Source: Spirochaetia bacterium
Lineage (GTDB): Bacteria > Spirochaetota > Leptospiria > Leptospirales > Leptonemataceae
Direction: 5' to 3'
Length of the DNA stretch: 61,366 nucleotides
Assembly (NCBI GenBank): GCA_021413825.1
Contig: JAIOPQ010000059.1
Span: forward strand, 1 to 61,366
Below are positions 41,218-51,291 of the stretch, piece after piece. Position 1 is the first letter of the stretch. Every line of letters begins with the position of its first letter. The translations under genes and the position numbers were made by a program. The notes under the pieces are model-generated. The model was not told the origin of the DNA and made no database searches. It worked only from the letters and a program-made list of their open reading frames with translations.

Positions 41218-43071
41218 ATGGACTCGGGACGAATTCGCAACTTTTCCCGAACGATGTGGGTCCTTTGTTCGATCTGGGTACCCGTTTTGTTGGCCCTGGA
41301 GCTTGCCTTCAAGCATTCGGGTCTACTGATGACCGTTCTTCCAATCATTGTCGTCGTGGTTCGTTTCGGATGGGCTTCAGCCATTCCGTTCGCATTGCTT
41401 GCTGCACCCATAGATTTCTGGATTTGCTTTCAGAATCGCGGACAACCTCTAAGCGACAGCCTCACGCTTGCATGCATTTCCCTTTTTGCAAAAGGTTCAA
41501 TGGGAGCGCTAATCGGTTTTGTTACCGGCCTTTATAAAAAAGATCTAAGTGATTTGCGTGCAGCTGAGAAACGCCTGGCACACGCGCTTGAAGAACAAAA
41601 AGCAATGCTGGATGTTGCTCCGGTCTTACTGTTTCACCTCGATAGAAATTTTCGCATTCTAAATGTCATGGGCAGGACTGAGCACATAGTTTTACCCGCT
41701 GGCGACTATGTCGGCAAGACGCTTGATCAATCGCTCCCAGCAGATGTTGTTGGTCTAGTCAGGCATCATGGAAGAGAAGCTCTGGCAACCGGGCAGGTGC
41801 AAAGTTTCATGTACGATCTTACAGTCCGCGATCGACAGCTGTATTTCAAGGCTTCACTTGTGCCCACAAGCGCTCGGGAGCTTGTAGCTGCTTCGCAAGA
41901 AATTACGGATATGGTCCTCCTTCATCGCGAGGTGATCGATCAAAACGTGCGCGCACAAAAGGCAGTAAAGGCTCAAACTGAATTCTTGCACAACATGAGC
42001 CATGAGATTCGCACGCCATTGCACAACATTCTTGGCCTTGCTGAGCAACTTTCGCCGGAGGGCCTTGAGCGCAAGTATGTGGATTCCATTATATTCTCCG
42101 GAAACACTTTGCTTCATTTGCTAAACGATGTGCTCGACCTGGCTCGCCTGGATTCTGCCCTTACAAATCTGGATGATGAAGATTTCAATCTGCATCTGAC
42201 TCTGGAAGGATTTGCAGAATCGATGCGAATGGCGTGTTTGCGCAAGGACCTGTTTCTTGAACTGGATTTGTCGCCTAACGTGCCTGAAATGGTTCGCGGG
42301 GATCGTTTCCGCTTGATTCAGATTCTAAATAACCTGGTTGGAAATAGCATCAAATTCACCGAACACGGAGGGATCCGCATTGTAGTGGATTCACGGAATA
42401 ATCGTCTGCATTTCAACATAATCGATTCAGGCCCTGGAGTTCCGCCGGAAAAACAAGCCCTTATTTTTGAACCGTTCACGCAGGCCGACAGTTCGACCAC
42501 GCGTCGTTTTGGCGGAACAGGCCTGGGGCTTACAATTACTCGCAAGGTTATCGAACTAATGGACGGTGAGATTGGACTCGAAAGCCCTTCTACTGTTCGC
42601 ATAACGGACGCCCCCGGTGTGGATTTCTGGTTTACTATACCATTTCAGCCTTCAGAGCGCCCTGTCGTTGTGGAAGAGGGAATACCCTCCGTTCGGGGTC
42701 GCGTGCTTGTAGCAGACGACAATGAGGTGAACCGACTTGTCATTGAAAGAATCCTGGAGAATGCTGGTATGCAAGCAGACGTAGTCTGCGATGGCCTTGC
42801 GGCTCTGGACATGGCGCAGAACAATTCCTACGACATCATTCTACTGGACGTTCAGATGCCTGGTATGGATGGTTATGAAGTTACAGAAAAGCTGCGTGCC
42901 CGATTGGTACGTCAGGTCCCAATTGTAGCTGTAACCGCTTCCGCAGTGCAGCAGGAATTGGATCGATGTATCCAGTCTGGAATGGACGGGTATATTACTA
43001 AACCCTTTACGCGAAAGCACCTTGTAATTGAGATTGCCCGCTACCTTGAGAACGCTTCTCGTGTTCCATGA
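41218..43071 (+). CDS. Hybrid sensor histidine kinase/response regulator
   Basis: A 617-residue protein. Two or three membrane helices lie in residues about 8-110. A PAS-like domain (about 138-240) precedes HisKA with FLHNMSHEIRTPLHNI. The ATPase domain has NNLVGNSIKFTEHGGI, DSGPGVPPEKQALIFEPF and GGTGLGLTI. The C-terminal receiver domain (about 490-612) has the phospho-aspartate in ILLDVQMPGMDGYEV and TKPF lysine. It should pass phosphate internally and then to an unlinked HPt or regulator. Overlaps the DUF2804 gene by four bases. Confidence 0.93.
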   Translation: MDSGRIRNFSRTMWVLCSIWVPVLLALELAFKHSGLLMTVLPIIVVVVRFGWASAIPFALLAAPIDFWICFQNRGQPLSDSLTLACISLFAKGSMGALIGFVTGLYKKDLSDLRAAEKRLAHALEEQKAMLDVAPVLLFHLDRNFRILNVMGRTEHIVLPAGDYVGKTLDQSLPADVVGLVRHHGREALATGQVQSFMYDLTVRDRQLYFKASLVPTSARELVAASQEITDMVLLHREVIDQNVRAQKAVKAQTEFLHNMSHEIRTPLHNILGLAEQLSPEGLERKYVDSIIFSGNTLLHLLNDVLDLARLDSALTNLDDEDFNLHLTLEGFAESMRMACLRKDLFLELDLSPNVPEMVRGDRFRLIQILNNLVGNSIKFTEHGGIRIVVDSRNNRLHFNIIDSGPGVPPEKQALIFEPFTQADSSTTRRFGGTGLGLTITRKVIELMDGEIGLESPSTVRITDAPGVDFWFTIPFQPSERPVVVEEGIPSVRGRVLVADDNEVNRLVIERILENAGMQADVVCDGLAALDMAQNNSYDIILLDVQMPGMDGYEVTEKLRARLVRQVPIVAVTASAVQQELDRCIQSGMDGYITKPFTRKHLVIEIARYLENASRVP

Positions 43072-44069
43072 GTCCATTGATTGAGAACGGCAACGTTCGT
43101 ACCGGTATTTTCAGCAAGCCCATTACCCTCGTTCGGCCCTCCGATTTTGTTCTACGCAAGCCATTGGGTAAAATCCGCGGTGCGTTGGCCAAAAGGTTCG
43201 CATATAAGCAATTTCATTATATGGGCGGAATTTCTGATTCGTTAGTATTTGGTACTGCAATCGTTGATCTGCGCTATCTTTCCACAGTATTCTACTACGT
43301 TTATGACTTGAAGACCGGGCGCGAATTTCGCAATACATGGCGAAAGCCCCTATCGTCTAACGTCAGTTTCTCAGAGGATCCAGAATCAGGATCGGTCGTA
43401 TATGGGTCTGGAAAAAACTTTGCGCGAGTTCACATTGAGAATGGTAAACGTATTCTTGAGGTAGTAGCAGCAGGAAAGCAAATCATTTACGCGGCCTTCC
43501 CTGATTCCGAGCCTGACGTGCAGCCCCTGCGAATCTGTACAAGGGCTGGCTACACTGGCTGGGTATACGTGCGCAAGACTGGTGGGGTTCCGTTATCCGG
43601 CATTGTGGACTGTGAGCTGGGGAAATTTAACGTGAAGGATTGCCTGGGGCATACTGACTACAGCGTGGGTTATATGCGCCCAGAGACCTGGTGGAACTGG
43701 GCGTTTGCAAGTGGCAAGGTCGGCGGGAAAAACTTTGCGATGAACGTTTCATGTGGCGTGAACGAGACAAGCTATACGGAGAATTGCTACTGGTTGGACG
43801 GAAAGCTTCAATCGCTTCCGCAGGCAAAGTTCGATTTTGACGCGGAGAATCCAATGGGGCCATGGAATATTAGCTCAAGTATGAATGATGATTTCTCGCT
43901 GAACTTTACTTCGCGGGGCGTTCACAAGGAGCATGTGAATGCGGGAAAAATAGCATCGCGTTTCAGCCAGATGTATGGATCGTTTAGCGGCATAATTTCG
44001 CTGAATGGAAAGAAGGTCAGCGCTAAGGATCTCCTCGGGTTCACGGAGGATCATTATGCGAAATGGTGA
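43068..44069 (+). CDS. DUF2804 family protein
   Basis: A 333-residue protein of a conserved uncharacterised family of beta-rich proteins. RFAYKQFHYMGGISDSLVFG, GHTDYSVGYMRPETWWNWAFASG, NVSCGVNETSYTENCYWLDGK and the C-terminal YGSFSGII are family-like. No signal peptide. Start overlaps the kinase stop (ATGA). Some relatives are linked to lipid-like substrates, but I do not assign a function. Confidence 0.85.
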   Translation: MSPLIENGNVRTGIFSKPITLVRPSDFVLRKPLGKIRGALAKRFAYKQFHYMGGISDSLVFGTAIVDLRYLSTVFYYVYDLKTGREFRNTWRKPLSSNVSFSEDPESGSVVYGSGKNFARVHIENGKRILEVVAAGKQIIYAAFPDSEPDVQPLRICTRAGYTGWVYVRKTGGVPLSGIVDCELGKFNVKDCLGHTDYSVGYMRPETWWNWAFASGKVGGKNFAMNVSCGVNETSYTENCYWLDGKLQSLPQAKFDFDAENPMGPWNISSSMNDDFSLNFTSRGVHKEHVNAGKIASRFSQMYGSFSGIISLNGKKVSAKDLLGFTEDHYAKW

Positions 44070-44086
44070 TTGGCATCAGGGTTGTC

Positions 44087-44620
44087 TTATCGAAGCAATC
44101 GCGGCAAGACACTGACTCCAAATGTTAGAGCCATGTTGGCCACGATATTTAAGGCAACTGCGGCCATTCGGGTACCGCCCTTTTGTTCAAGCCACCTTTT
44201 CCTTTCTTCCGGTTCTGTTTCCGGGAAAGGGCACCGGTCAATGGCTCGTAATGCCGCCCGATGATAGATTCGGTTTGCCATCGCGCATAATGGGAGGCGA
44301 ACAACTGGCAGCGCAACAAAACCGATCCAGACAAAGGCAGGGAAAATTCCGCTCAGCACAGTACTCACGCTAAATTCGATGCCAACGAAAGCCAGTCCAG
44401 CAAGATACATTTTGCGATAAAACAGCCAGTTAGCGCCAACAAACAGGGATGCGAAGTTAGGTCTGAAATGTTGCGCGCCTTCACTAGGGATCCATTGCTT
44501 CGCATAGTAATCGGACTCAGTGAGCTCATTTGCGAAAGCTAGAAGGTCACTCACAGACGTATTCGGTGCGACCGTGGCCAGCGCAACCGGCGGTTCGTAC
44601 GGGTTCATTTGATCACTCAT
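44087..44620 (-). CDS. DUF2628-like membrane protein
   Basis: A 177-residue protein. A short N-terminus is followed by FRPNFASLFVGANWLFYRKMYLAGLAFVG (the 'NW..YRKMY' signature of DUF2628-type proteins), a second helix (FPAFVWIGFVALPVVRLPL) and a third near the C-terminus (ALNIVANMALTFGVSVL). Converges on the DUF2804 gene and lies downstream of plsX. Function unknown. Confidence 0.7.
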   Translation of the reverse strand: MSDQMNPYEPPVALATVAPNTSVSDLLAFANELTESDYYAKQWIPSEGAQHFRPNFASLFVGANWLFYRKMYLAGLAFVGIEFSVSTVLSGIFPAFVWIGFVALPVVRLPLCAMANRIYHRAALRAIDRCPFPETEPEERKRWLEQKGGTRMAAVALNIVANMALTFGVSVLPRLLR

Positions 44621-44681
44621 TCTTCAGTCTCCGGAAGGGAGTTCCTGTTTCAGTAAAGCCTATCACAAAAATCGCCTAACG

Positions 44682-45689
44682 TTAACCGAAAAGTCTGATT
44701 CGATCTTCAATTTTCTGTCTGAGATCTTTGGCCGCGAATTCCTGAACTACACGAATTGCATTTTTAAACGCAGTAGCGTTTGATCCGCCATGCCCGATTA
44801 TGCAAATACCTTCCACACCAAGAAGGGGGGCCCCGCCGTATTCTGTGTAGTCCATTCGTCGCTTAACTTCATGCAGAACAGGTTTGAGTAAAAAGGCTCC
44901 GGTCTTGGCAAGATTGCTTCCCGCAATTCCCTGTAACAAAATCGTAAAGATTGAAGTTGCAAGTCCCTCGGTGGCTTTGAGAACAATGTTGCCTGTAAAT
45001 CCATCACAGACCACAACGTCGGCCGTCCTACCACCACCATAGAGATCGCGTCCCTCCACATTTCCCAGGAAATTGCACGGCAGATGACGCAGCCTTTCCC
45101 AGACAGCGGTTGAAACTGCATTGCCTTTGCCCTCTTCTTCGCCGTTCGAAAGAATACCAATACGCGGATTTACCACGCCCAGAATATCGCGCGAGTATAT
45201 CTCGCCCATAATTGCAAATTGAACGAGCCAGTTAGGTTTGCAGTCCACGTTCGCCCCGGAGTCAATGAGCACAGTAGTTCCGCCATCTTCGCGGGGCAAC
45301 GGAGAGGCAATCGATGGCCGTTCAACTCCCTTGATCCGACCCATTTCAAGCAGGGCCGCAGCCATAGTTGCGCCCGTGTTTCCGGGGCTAAAAAAGCCCA
45401 CGGCCTTCTTCTCTTTTACCAGTTTTGCTGCAACTACCACGGAAGCGTCCGGCTTGGAGCGAACAGCGCGCGCCGGGCTGTCTTCCATAGTAATAATCTC
45501 AGATGCGCTCTGGATCTGCACCCGGGATGGATCGCAGGAGTATCGTTTTAGCTTGGCTTCGATCTCTTCCGGGTTTCCCACCAGAATTACGTGGGCCCCT
45601 AGATCGCGAATTGCCTGAACTGCACCGTGAACCGCGGGCTCACTTCCATGATCTCCGCTCATTGTATCGACCGCTACCCAGTTAGCCAT
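44682..45689 (-). CDS. plsX: Phosphate acyltransferase PlsX
   Basis: Makes acyl-phosphate from acyl-ACP for phospholipid synthesis. The protein begins [21 protein letters not shown] and has [73 protein letters not shown] and [19 protein letters not shown]. Start choices are ATG 45689 (standard N-terminus) and ATG 45716. In most bacteria plsX directly follows rpmF. Here rpmF ends at 61223 on the same strand, 15.5 kb away, with plus-strand genes between. Confidence 0.95.
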   Translation of the reverse strand: MANWVAVDTMSGDHGSEPAVHGAVQAIRDLGAHVILVGNPEEIEAKLKRYSCDPSRVQIQSASEIITMEDSPARAVRSKPDASVVVAAKLVKEKKAVGFFSPGNTGATMAAALLEMGRIKGVERPSIASPLPREDGGTTVLIDSGANVDCKPNWLVQFAIMGEIYSRDILGVVNPRIGILSNGEEEGKGNAVSTAVWERLRHLPCNFLGNVEGRDLYGGGRTADVVVCDGFTGNIVLKATEGLATSIFTILLQGIAGSNLAKTGAFLLKPVLHEVKRRMDYTEYGGAPLLGVEGICIIGHGGSNATAFKNAIRVVQEFAAKDLRQKIEDRIRLFG

Positions 45690-45808
45690 GGGTCCAGGTG
45701 CGGGTTCGGTAATCATTGGTAAAGAGAATTTAACTCTTGCAAAAAGTATGCGGCACAAGGAAAGTCTGTCCCGTGATTCGCCTCATTGTTCCATTCAGCT
45801 TAATTCTG

Positions 45809-46525
45809 ATGCATTGTCTGTCCGCATCGGTTACAATACCGGTAGACGACACTGCTTGCGCGCGCGGCGGCCGTATGCTGGCGGATGGCGAGATTCCAAC
45901 ACCTGAAGACGTGGCAAAAGATGCATTCTGCGCTCGGCGAGTCATCGCGCGGTCAGCTCCAAATGGAGTAATCACGATCTTTGGAAGTTCCAGAGCCAAA
46001 GAAGACTGGGATTCCTACAAACTTACGCGTTCGTTTGCTGCACTCTGGTCGCGCGAAATGGGAAATAAATTTCCAATTCTAACCGGTGGTGGGCCTGGCA
46101 TCATGGAAGCCGGAAATCGAGGCGCAAAAGAAGCCGGTGGTAGAAGCCTATTTTTCTCAACGCATTTTGGTTCAGGTGCTGAAAAGCCAAACGGTCAGAC
46201 TACGGATGGGTATCTAGCTTCCAGCTTCTCGCAGCGCGAAGCGGACATGGTCGATTGGGCTGCAGGTGTGGTTGTTGCTCCTGGTGGCGTAGGCACGGAA
46301 TGGGAAATCTTTGAAACGATTTCAAAAATTCAAACAAAGAAGAAGCCCGCTTGCCCCATTGTTCTATTGGGTAAACGCGAAATATGGGCCAGCTTGTTTG
46401 CTCGCCTGGATGCCATGCAAACTGCGCGGACTGTATCTGGCCATGAAGCGGCTCTCTTTCAGATCGCAGAAACACCCGAGCAAGCAGTCGCCATTCTTAA
46501 AAGTGGCGTGCGCGGTTTGAAATGA
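45809..46525 (+). CDS. LOG-family protein (putative nucleotide 5'-monophosphate phosphoribohydrolase)
   Basis: A protein of about 240 residues related to 'lysine decarboxylase-like' LOG enzymes, which split nucleoside monophosphates into base and ribose-5-phosphate. VITIFGSSRAK, the nucleotide loop LTGGGPGIMEAGNRGAKEAGG and VVAPGGVGTEWEIFE correspond to GGGxGxM and PGGxGTxxE; an extra residue (W) sits before the glutamate. Start uncertain: TTG 45737, ATG 45809 or ATG 45875. Its 3' end overlaps the transporter gene (ATGA). Opens the plus-strand block between plsX and rpmF. Substrate unproven. Confidence 0.82.
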   Translation: MHCLSASVTIPVDDTACARGGRMLADGEIPTPEDVAKDAFCARRVIARSAPNGVITIFGSSRAKEDWDSYKLTRSFAALWSREMGNKFPILTGGGPGIMEAGNRGAKEAGGRSLFFSTHFGSGAEKPNGQTTDGYLASSFSQREADMVDWAAGVVVAPGGVGTEWEIFETISKIQTKKKPACPIVLLGKREIWASLFARLDAMQTARTVSGHEAALFQIAETPEQAVAILKSGVRGLK

Positions 46526-47844
46526 TAGATGGAATTCTAAAAGCACTGCGCTCGCAGGAAGCGGCGCCGCGAATCCAGGATGAGGGGCAGGTAAAATCGC
46601 TCTATAAATACTGGCAGGTTCGCATTATGTATAGCACTGTTGTAGGCTATGCAACGTTCTATTTTGTAAGAAAGAACTTCTCAATCGCGAACAACGCAAT
46701 GTCAAAGGAGTTCGGTTTTACAAACACTGACATTGGTTTAATCTTAACTGTAGCTACAATCGTATACGGTGTTTCAAAGTTTTTCAGCGGAGTCCTTGCA
46801 GATCTGGCAAACCCGCGCTATTTCATGCCGCTTGGCTTAATACTCTCTGCGGTTGTAAACATTGCATTCGGTTTTAGCGCTGCACTGCCCCTGTTTATTA
46901 TTCTATGGGCCCTCAATAATTTTTTCCAGGGAATGGGGATGCCGCCCTGCGCAAAATTGCTCAATGCCTGGTTCAGTCGTGGCCAGAGCGGACGTGCCTG
47001 GGGAATCTGGAACATGTCGCATCAGATCGGAGGTGGTCTGATTATTCTTCTGGCCGGTTTTCTTGTTCAGAATTTTGGCTGGCGATCTGCGTTCTACGTG
47101 CCTGGAATTTTCTCGATCATAATTGCTTTCTTTATCCTCAATCGTTTGCGCGATTCACCTCAATCGCTGGGCCTTCCGGCCGTGCACGAGTTTGCGAAGG
47201 AATCGGAGCCAGCGGGCTCCACGGAGGAGAGACCTTCAACCAGGGAAATCTTTCAACGCTATATTCTTAAGAACCGCGCACTCTGGATTGCATGTGTCGC
47301 AAACGTTTTTGTGTACGTTGTGCGCACAGGCTTCTTTGATTGGGGCCCTCGCTTCCTGCAAAATGACAGAGGGTTTACTACGGCCCAGGCGAGCGTGGCC
47401 ACATTCGTATTCGAGATCACTGGAATCTTTGGCGCACTGACTGCTGGCTGGCTTTCTGATGCGATCTTTCGCGGTCGCCGCGGTGCTACGTCTGCGGTAT
47501 TCATGTTGCTCCTCGCAATTGTCGTGATTGTAATGATTCTAGTTCCATCGAGCAACTTCCTGGTTCTGACTGTGACCCTGGGAATAATAGGCTTTTTGGT
47601 CTATGGCCCGCAGGTTCTAGTCGCAGTCGTGGCTGCTGAGAATACAGATCCGCGCGCAGTTGCGACTGCAGTCGGCATGACAGGTTTGTTTGGATACATA
47701 GGGGCCACTGTCTGCCAATTCGCGACCGGTTATCTGGTAGATCACTCAGGCTGGAACGGTGGCTTAATACTCTGGTTATGCGCCGCGGTTATCGGAACCA
47801 TTCTCTTCTCGCTCATCTGGAAGCCGTTGGTGCGCCAGGCTTGA
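46522..47844 (+). CDS. Organophosphate:phosphate antiporter (MFS, OPA family)
   Basis: A 440-residue, about 12-helix transporter. YKYWQVRIMYSTVVGYATFYFVRKNFSIA, TDIGLILTVATIVYGVSKFFSGVLAD and GMGMPPCAKLLNAWFSRGQSGRAWGIWN are typical of the GlpT/UhpT/UhpC family, which imports sugar or glycerol phosphates in exchange for phosphate. The arginines in FVRKNF and the later segments fit phosphate binding. Placed between a LOG-family hydrolase and deoC, it could carry a pentose- or deoxyribose-phosphate. Glycerol-3-phosphate or a hexose phosphate are equally possible by sequence alone. Confidence 0.87.
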   Translation: MIDGILKALRSQEAAPRIQDEGQVKSLYKYWQVRIMYSTVVGYATFYFVRKNFSIANNAMSKEFGFTNTDIGLILTVATIVYGVSKFFSGVLADLANPRYFMPLGLILSAVVNIAFGFSAALPLFIILWALNNFFQGMGMPPCAKLLNAWFSRGQSGRAWGIWNMSHQIGGGLIILLAGFLVQNFGWRSAFYVPGIFSIIIAFFILNRLRDSPQSLGLPAVHEFAKESEPAGSTEERPSTREIFQRYILKNRALWIACVANVFVYVVRTGFFDWGPRFLQNDRGFTTAQASVATFVFEITGIFGALTAGWLSDAIFRGRRGATSAVFMLLLAIVVIVMILVPSSNFLVLTVTLGIIGFLVYGPQVLVAVVAAENTDPRAVATAVGMTGLFGYIGATVCQFATGYLVDHSGWNGGLILWLCAAVIGTILFSLIWKPLVRQA

Positions 47845-47914
47845 GTTTTTGATTGACCAATCCATTGAATGAACTCAGACTCAGTACGGGGGGAGGGCGC
47901 ATTAGCCTTCGACT

Positions 47915-48835
47915 ATGTCCGCTTTGATGAAGACCGCAACCATTCCTGATTTCCGTTTTACTCCAGTCATCGACCAGGTGGGTGTAGAAGAACGGGTCGC
48001 ACGATTTAACACTCGTAGCATAAAAAAAGAATCCAAGGTTCAAGGGCTGAAACTTGCCCTGAACATGATAGACCTTACAACCCTGGAGGGCAAAGATACG
48101 CCCGGTAAGGTAAAGCAGATGTGTTACAAAGCCGCGCACCTGCACGATATTCTGCCCAATATTCCAACTGTAGCCGCAGTCTGCGTATATCCAACGCATG
48201 TGAAGGTTGCAAAAAAGGCCCTTGAAGGGACGGGCATTCGTGTCGCATCGGTAGCCACGGCATTCCCAAGCGGAAATGCCACCATGGAAATCAAACTCGC
48301 TGATACAAAGTTCGCAGTAGATAACGGGGCAGATGAAATCGATATGGTGATTGCCCGCGGCGAATTCCTGGGCGGGAACTACTCACTCGTGTTTGATGAA
48401 ATTGCTGCAATCAAGGCAGCATGCGGAAAAGCCAGGCTAAAAGTTATTCTGGAAACAGGTGAGCTTTCCACTCTGGACAACGTTCGTCGCGCAAGCGACA
48501 TTGCAATTTATGCAGGTGCTGATTTTATCAAGACTTCAACAGGCAAAATTCAACCAGCTGCCACCATGCCCGTGACTCTGGTGATGCTTGATGCAATTAA
48601 AGACTATTATTATCGCACAGGAATCATGATTGGCATGAAACCTGCTGGAGGAATCTCCACGGCAAAGCATGCGCTCCAGTATCTTGTTATGTTGAATGAA
48701 ACGTTAGGCGGCGGTTGGATGAACAATCAGTGGTTCCGTTTTGGTGCCTCAAGTGTTGCTAACGATATTCTAATGCAGCTTGCTAAAGAAGTAAACGGCG
48801 TCTATCAATCGCCAGACTACTTCTCAAAGGATTGA
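47915..48835 (+). CDS. deoC: Deoxyribose-phosphate aldolase
   Basis: Cleaves 2-deoxyribose-5-phosphate to glyceraldehyde-3-phosphate and acetaldehyde. The 306-residue protein has NMIDLTTLEGKDTPGKV, AAVCVYPTHV, ASVATAFPSGNA, EIDMVIARGEFL, LKVILETGEL, the Schiff-base lysine in GADFIKTSTGK and GMKPAGGISTA. It belongs to the longer (about 300-residue) DeoC subgroup. It is followed three bases later by aldehyde dehydrogenase genes, which would use the acetaldehyde. Confidence 0.95.
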   Translation: MSALMKTATIPDFRFTPVIDQVGVEERVARFNTRSIKKESKVQGLKLALNMIDLTTLEGKDTPGKVKQMCYKAAHLHDILPNIPTVAAVCVYPTHVKVAKKALEGTGIRVASVATAFPSGNATMEIKLADTKFAVDNGADEIDMVIARGEFLGGNYSLVFDEIAAIKAACGKARLKVILETGELSTLDNVRRASDIAIYAGADFIKTSTGKIQPAATMPVTLVMLDAIKDYYYRTGIMIGMKPAGGISTAKHALQYLVMLNETLGGGWMNNQWFRFGASSVANDILMQLAKEVNGVYQSPDYFSKD

Positions 48836-48838
48836 TCT

Positions 48839-50332
48839 ATGAAGGGTGGGGACATGGCCGGAGCGCAGAAAAAAGAAGGACCGAGGCTTGATTTCTTCTC
48901 TGACTGGAAGTACTCTCCAGCACCTGAGTCAAAAGATCACATTCGGTTGAATAAGCGGTATGAGCTATTCATCAATGGCAAATTTGTAAAACCAAACAAG
49001 GGAAGATACTTTCACACAATTAACCCTGCCACAGAAGAGAAGCTGGCAGAGATCGCAAATGCAGATGAGAAAGATGTAGATCTGGCCGTAACTGCCGCAA
49101 AAAACGCATCTGAAAAAGTCTGGAAGAAAATGTCGGGCAAAGAGCGCGGCAAATATATTTACAGAATTGCCAGAATGCTCCAGGAGCGTGCACGGGAATT
49201 TGCAGTTATTGAAACAATGGACGGTGGAAAAACGATTCGCGAATCGCGCGATGTAGACGTTCCACTTGCAGCCAATCATTTCTTCTATTATGCAGGCTGG
49301 GCTGATAAGCTAAGCTATGCGTTTCCCAATCGTAATCCACAACCGCTGGGTGTGGCAGGGCAGATTATTCCCTGGAATTTCCCGCTGCTCATGGCTGCCT
49401 GGAAAATCGCTCCAGCCCTTGCTACTGGAAATACTGTCGTCCTAAAGTCCGCGGAAACTACCCCCCTTACATCGCTTAAGCTGGCTGAGTTGATTCAGGA
49501 AAGCGGCCTCCCCGATGGTGTTGTAAACATCATCACCGGTGCCGGACTTACCGGGGCTGCAATCGTCAATCATCCGCATGTAAACAAGGTAGCATTTACA
49601 GGGAGCACGGAGGTTGGCCGGATCATTCAGCGTGCAACAGCCGGAACCAATAAAAAAGTTACCCTCGAGCTGGGCGGAAAAGCGGCCAACATCATCTTTG
49701 AAGATGCGCCAATTGACCAGGCCGTAGAAGGCATTGTCAATGGGATCTTTTTTAACCAGGGGCATGTTTGCTGTGCTGGTTCGCGTTTGTTTGTTCAGGA
49801 AGGCGTGGCTGACCTTGTAATTCGTAAGCTTAAAGATCGCATGGAAACGCTCATCGTTGGGGATCCCATGGACAAAAATACGGATATTGGTGCAATCAAT
49901 TCAAAAGAACAGCTGCAAACCATCAGCAAATACATTGAAATCGGCAAAAGCGGCGGCGCTGATTTTTACCAGAGCTCATGTGCAATTCCTAAAAAGGGAT
50001 ACTTCATGCGTCCCACACTGTTCTTGAATGTTTCACAATCGCATCGAATTGTAACGGAAGAAATCTTTGGACCGGTACTTGCGGTTCAGACGTTTCGCAC
50101 AATTGAAGAAGTAATCGAAAAAGCAAACAACATCCCATACGGACTATCCGCCGGAGTCTGGACGGATAAGGGATCCAAGATATTTAACATAACCGGAAAA
50201 CTTCGCGCAGGGGTTGTCTGGGCTAACACATACAATAAGTTTGATCCAACATCGCCGTTTGGTGGATATAAAGAGAGCGGATTTGGTCGCGAAGGTGGCC
50301 TGCATGGTTTGCTTGGTTACGTGAATTTGTGA
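48839..50332 (+). CDS. Aldehyde dehydrogenase, catalytically complete
   Basis: A 497-residue NAD(P)-dependent aldehyde dehydrogenase. GQIIPWNFPLLMAAWKIAPALATGNTVVLKSAE and FTGSTEVGRIIQRATA form the cofactor site. The general base is in VTLELGGKAAN. The catalytic cysteine is Cys311 in FNQGHVCCAGSR (Gln of the usual GQ is His). EEIFGPVLAVQTF and SPFGGYKESGFGREGG complete the fold. It resembles the first, active half of ALDH16-type enzymes. The next gene encodes a truncated second ALDH-like domain. Behind deoC, acetaldehyde is the likely substrate (inference). Confidence 0.92.
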   Translation: MKGGDMAGAQKKEGPRLDFFSDWKYSPAPESKDHIRLNKRYELFINGKFVKPNKGRYFHTINPATEEKLAEIANADEKDVDLAVTAAKNASEKVWKKMSGKERGKYIYRIARMLQERAREFAVIETMDGGKTIRESRDVDVPLAANHFFYYAGWADKLSYAFPNRNPQPLGVAGQIIPWNFPLLMAAWKIAPALATGNTVVLKSAETTPLTSLKLAELIQESGLPDGVVNIITGAGLTGAAIVNHPHVNKVAFTGSTEVGRIIQRATAGTNKKVTLELGGKAANIIFEDAPIDQAVEGIVNGIFFNQGHVCCAGSRLFVQEGVADLVIRKLKDRMETLIVGDPMDKNTDIGAINSKEQLQTISKYIEIGKSGGADFYQSSCAIPKKGYFMRPTLFLNVSQSHRIVTEEIFGPVLAVQTFRTIEEVIEKANNIPYGLSAGVWTDKGSKIFNITGKLRAGVVWANTYNKFDPTSPFGGYKESGFGREGGLHGLLGYVNL

Positions 50333-50336
50333 GGGG

Positions 50337-51221
50337 ATGATGTCGAGGCTGGAAGTACTAAAAACGTATAAGCTCTACATGGGCGGACAATTTCCGCGCA
50401 GCGAAAGTGGGCGCTATTATCCATTGTCCAATTCAAAAGGGCAGATGATTGCAAACATAAGCCTGGGATCGCGCAAAGATTTCAGAAATGCCGTTGTGGC
50501 CGCGCGTGCTGCCTGGGGCGGGTGGAGCGCACGCGCAGCCTTCAATCGTGGGCAGATTCTCTACAGAATTGCTGAAATGATGGAAGGGCGCCGAGAGCAA
50601 TTCATAGCGGAGCTAGTGCAACAGGGCGCGCAGAAAAAAAACGCGGAAGCAGAGACGGCAGCGGCAATTGATCGTATAGTCTATTACGCCGGATGGTGCG
50701 ATAAGTATCAGCAAGTGTTCAGTGCTGTGAATCCGGTTGCATCATCGCATTTCAATTTCTCTGTCCCAGAACCTATGGGCGTGATTTCCATAATTGCCGA
50801 TGAGCAAACGTCGCTGATTGGCCTTGTGTCTGTCCTTTTGCCTGTGATTGCTGGTGGGAATGTTGCGATTGTACTCGCATCAGAAAGCAAACCGTTATGC
50901 GCCGTTACTCTGGGCGAGGTGCTCGCAACATCGGACCTGCCTGGCGGAGTGGTAAATATTCTGACCGGCAAGAGCAAGGAACTCGCATCGCACTTTGCAT
51001 CCCACATGGATGTCAATGCAATCATCTACAGTCGCGGGGTTCTGGAAGAAAGGAAAATGATCCAGGAAACCAGCGCATTAAATATAAAGAGAGTGTTTCA
51101 CTACGAAAAAGATTGGATGAATAGCGCAAGCGAAAGCCCGTATTTCATCATGGATGCGCAGGAAATCAAAACAACCTGGCACCCAATTGAGAGCATCGGA
51201 GCGTCCGGCGCGAAATATTGA
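50337..51221 (+). CDS. Truncated ALDH-like protein lacking the catalytic cysteine
   Basis: A 294-residue protein related to aldehyde dehydrogenases but ending before the catalytic-cysteine region. KLYMGGQFPRSESGRYYPL, VVAARAAWGGWSARAAFNRGQILYRIAEMMEGRR, YYAGWCDKYQQVF and EPMGVISIIADEQTSLIGLV match the N-terminal half. The NPWNFP-type loop is degraded and no glutamate or cysteine catalytic residue follows. Starts at ATG 50337 (or 50340) behind GAGGGG, four bases after the full ALDH. Size and order match the second, non-catalytic domain of ALDH16 proteins, here as a separate gene. It probably forms a complex with the preceding enzyme. Confidence 0.8.
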   Translation: MMSRLEVLKTYKLYMGGQFPRSESGRYYPLSNSKGQMIANISLGSRKDFRNAVVAARAAWGGWSARAAFNRGQILYRIAEMMEGRREQFIAELVQQGAQKKNAEAETAAAIDRIVYYAGWCDKYQQVFSAVNPVASSHFNFSVPEPMGVISIIADEQTSLIGLVSVLLPVIAGGNVAIVLASESKPLCAVTLGEVLATSDLPGGVVNILTGKSKELASHFASHMDVNAIIYSRGVLEERKMIQETSALNIKRVFHYEKDWMNSASESPYFIMDAQEIKTTWHPIESIGASGAKY

Positions 51222-51291
51222 TCCAGAAACGTTGATTTGAAGCAGGTCTGCCTCAATGATGTAACGGAAATGGACCATGGAGGAGGGGACC

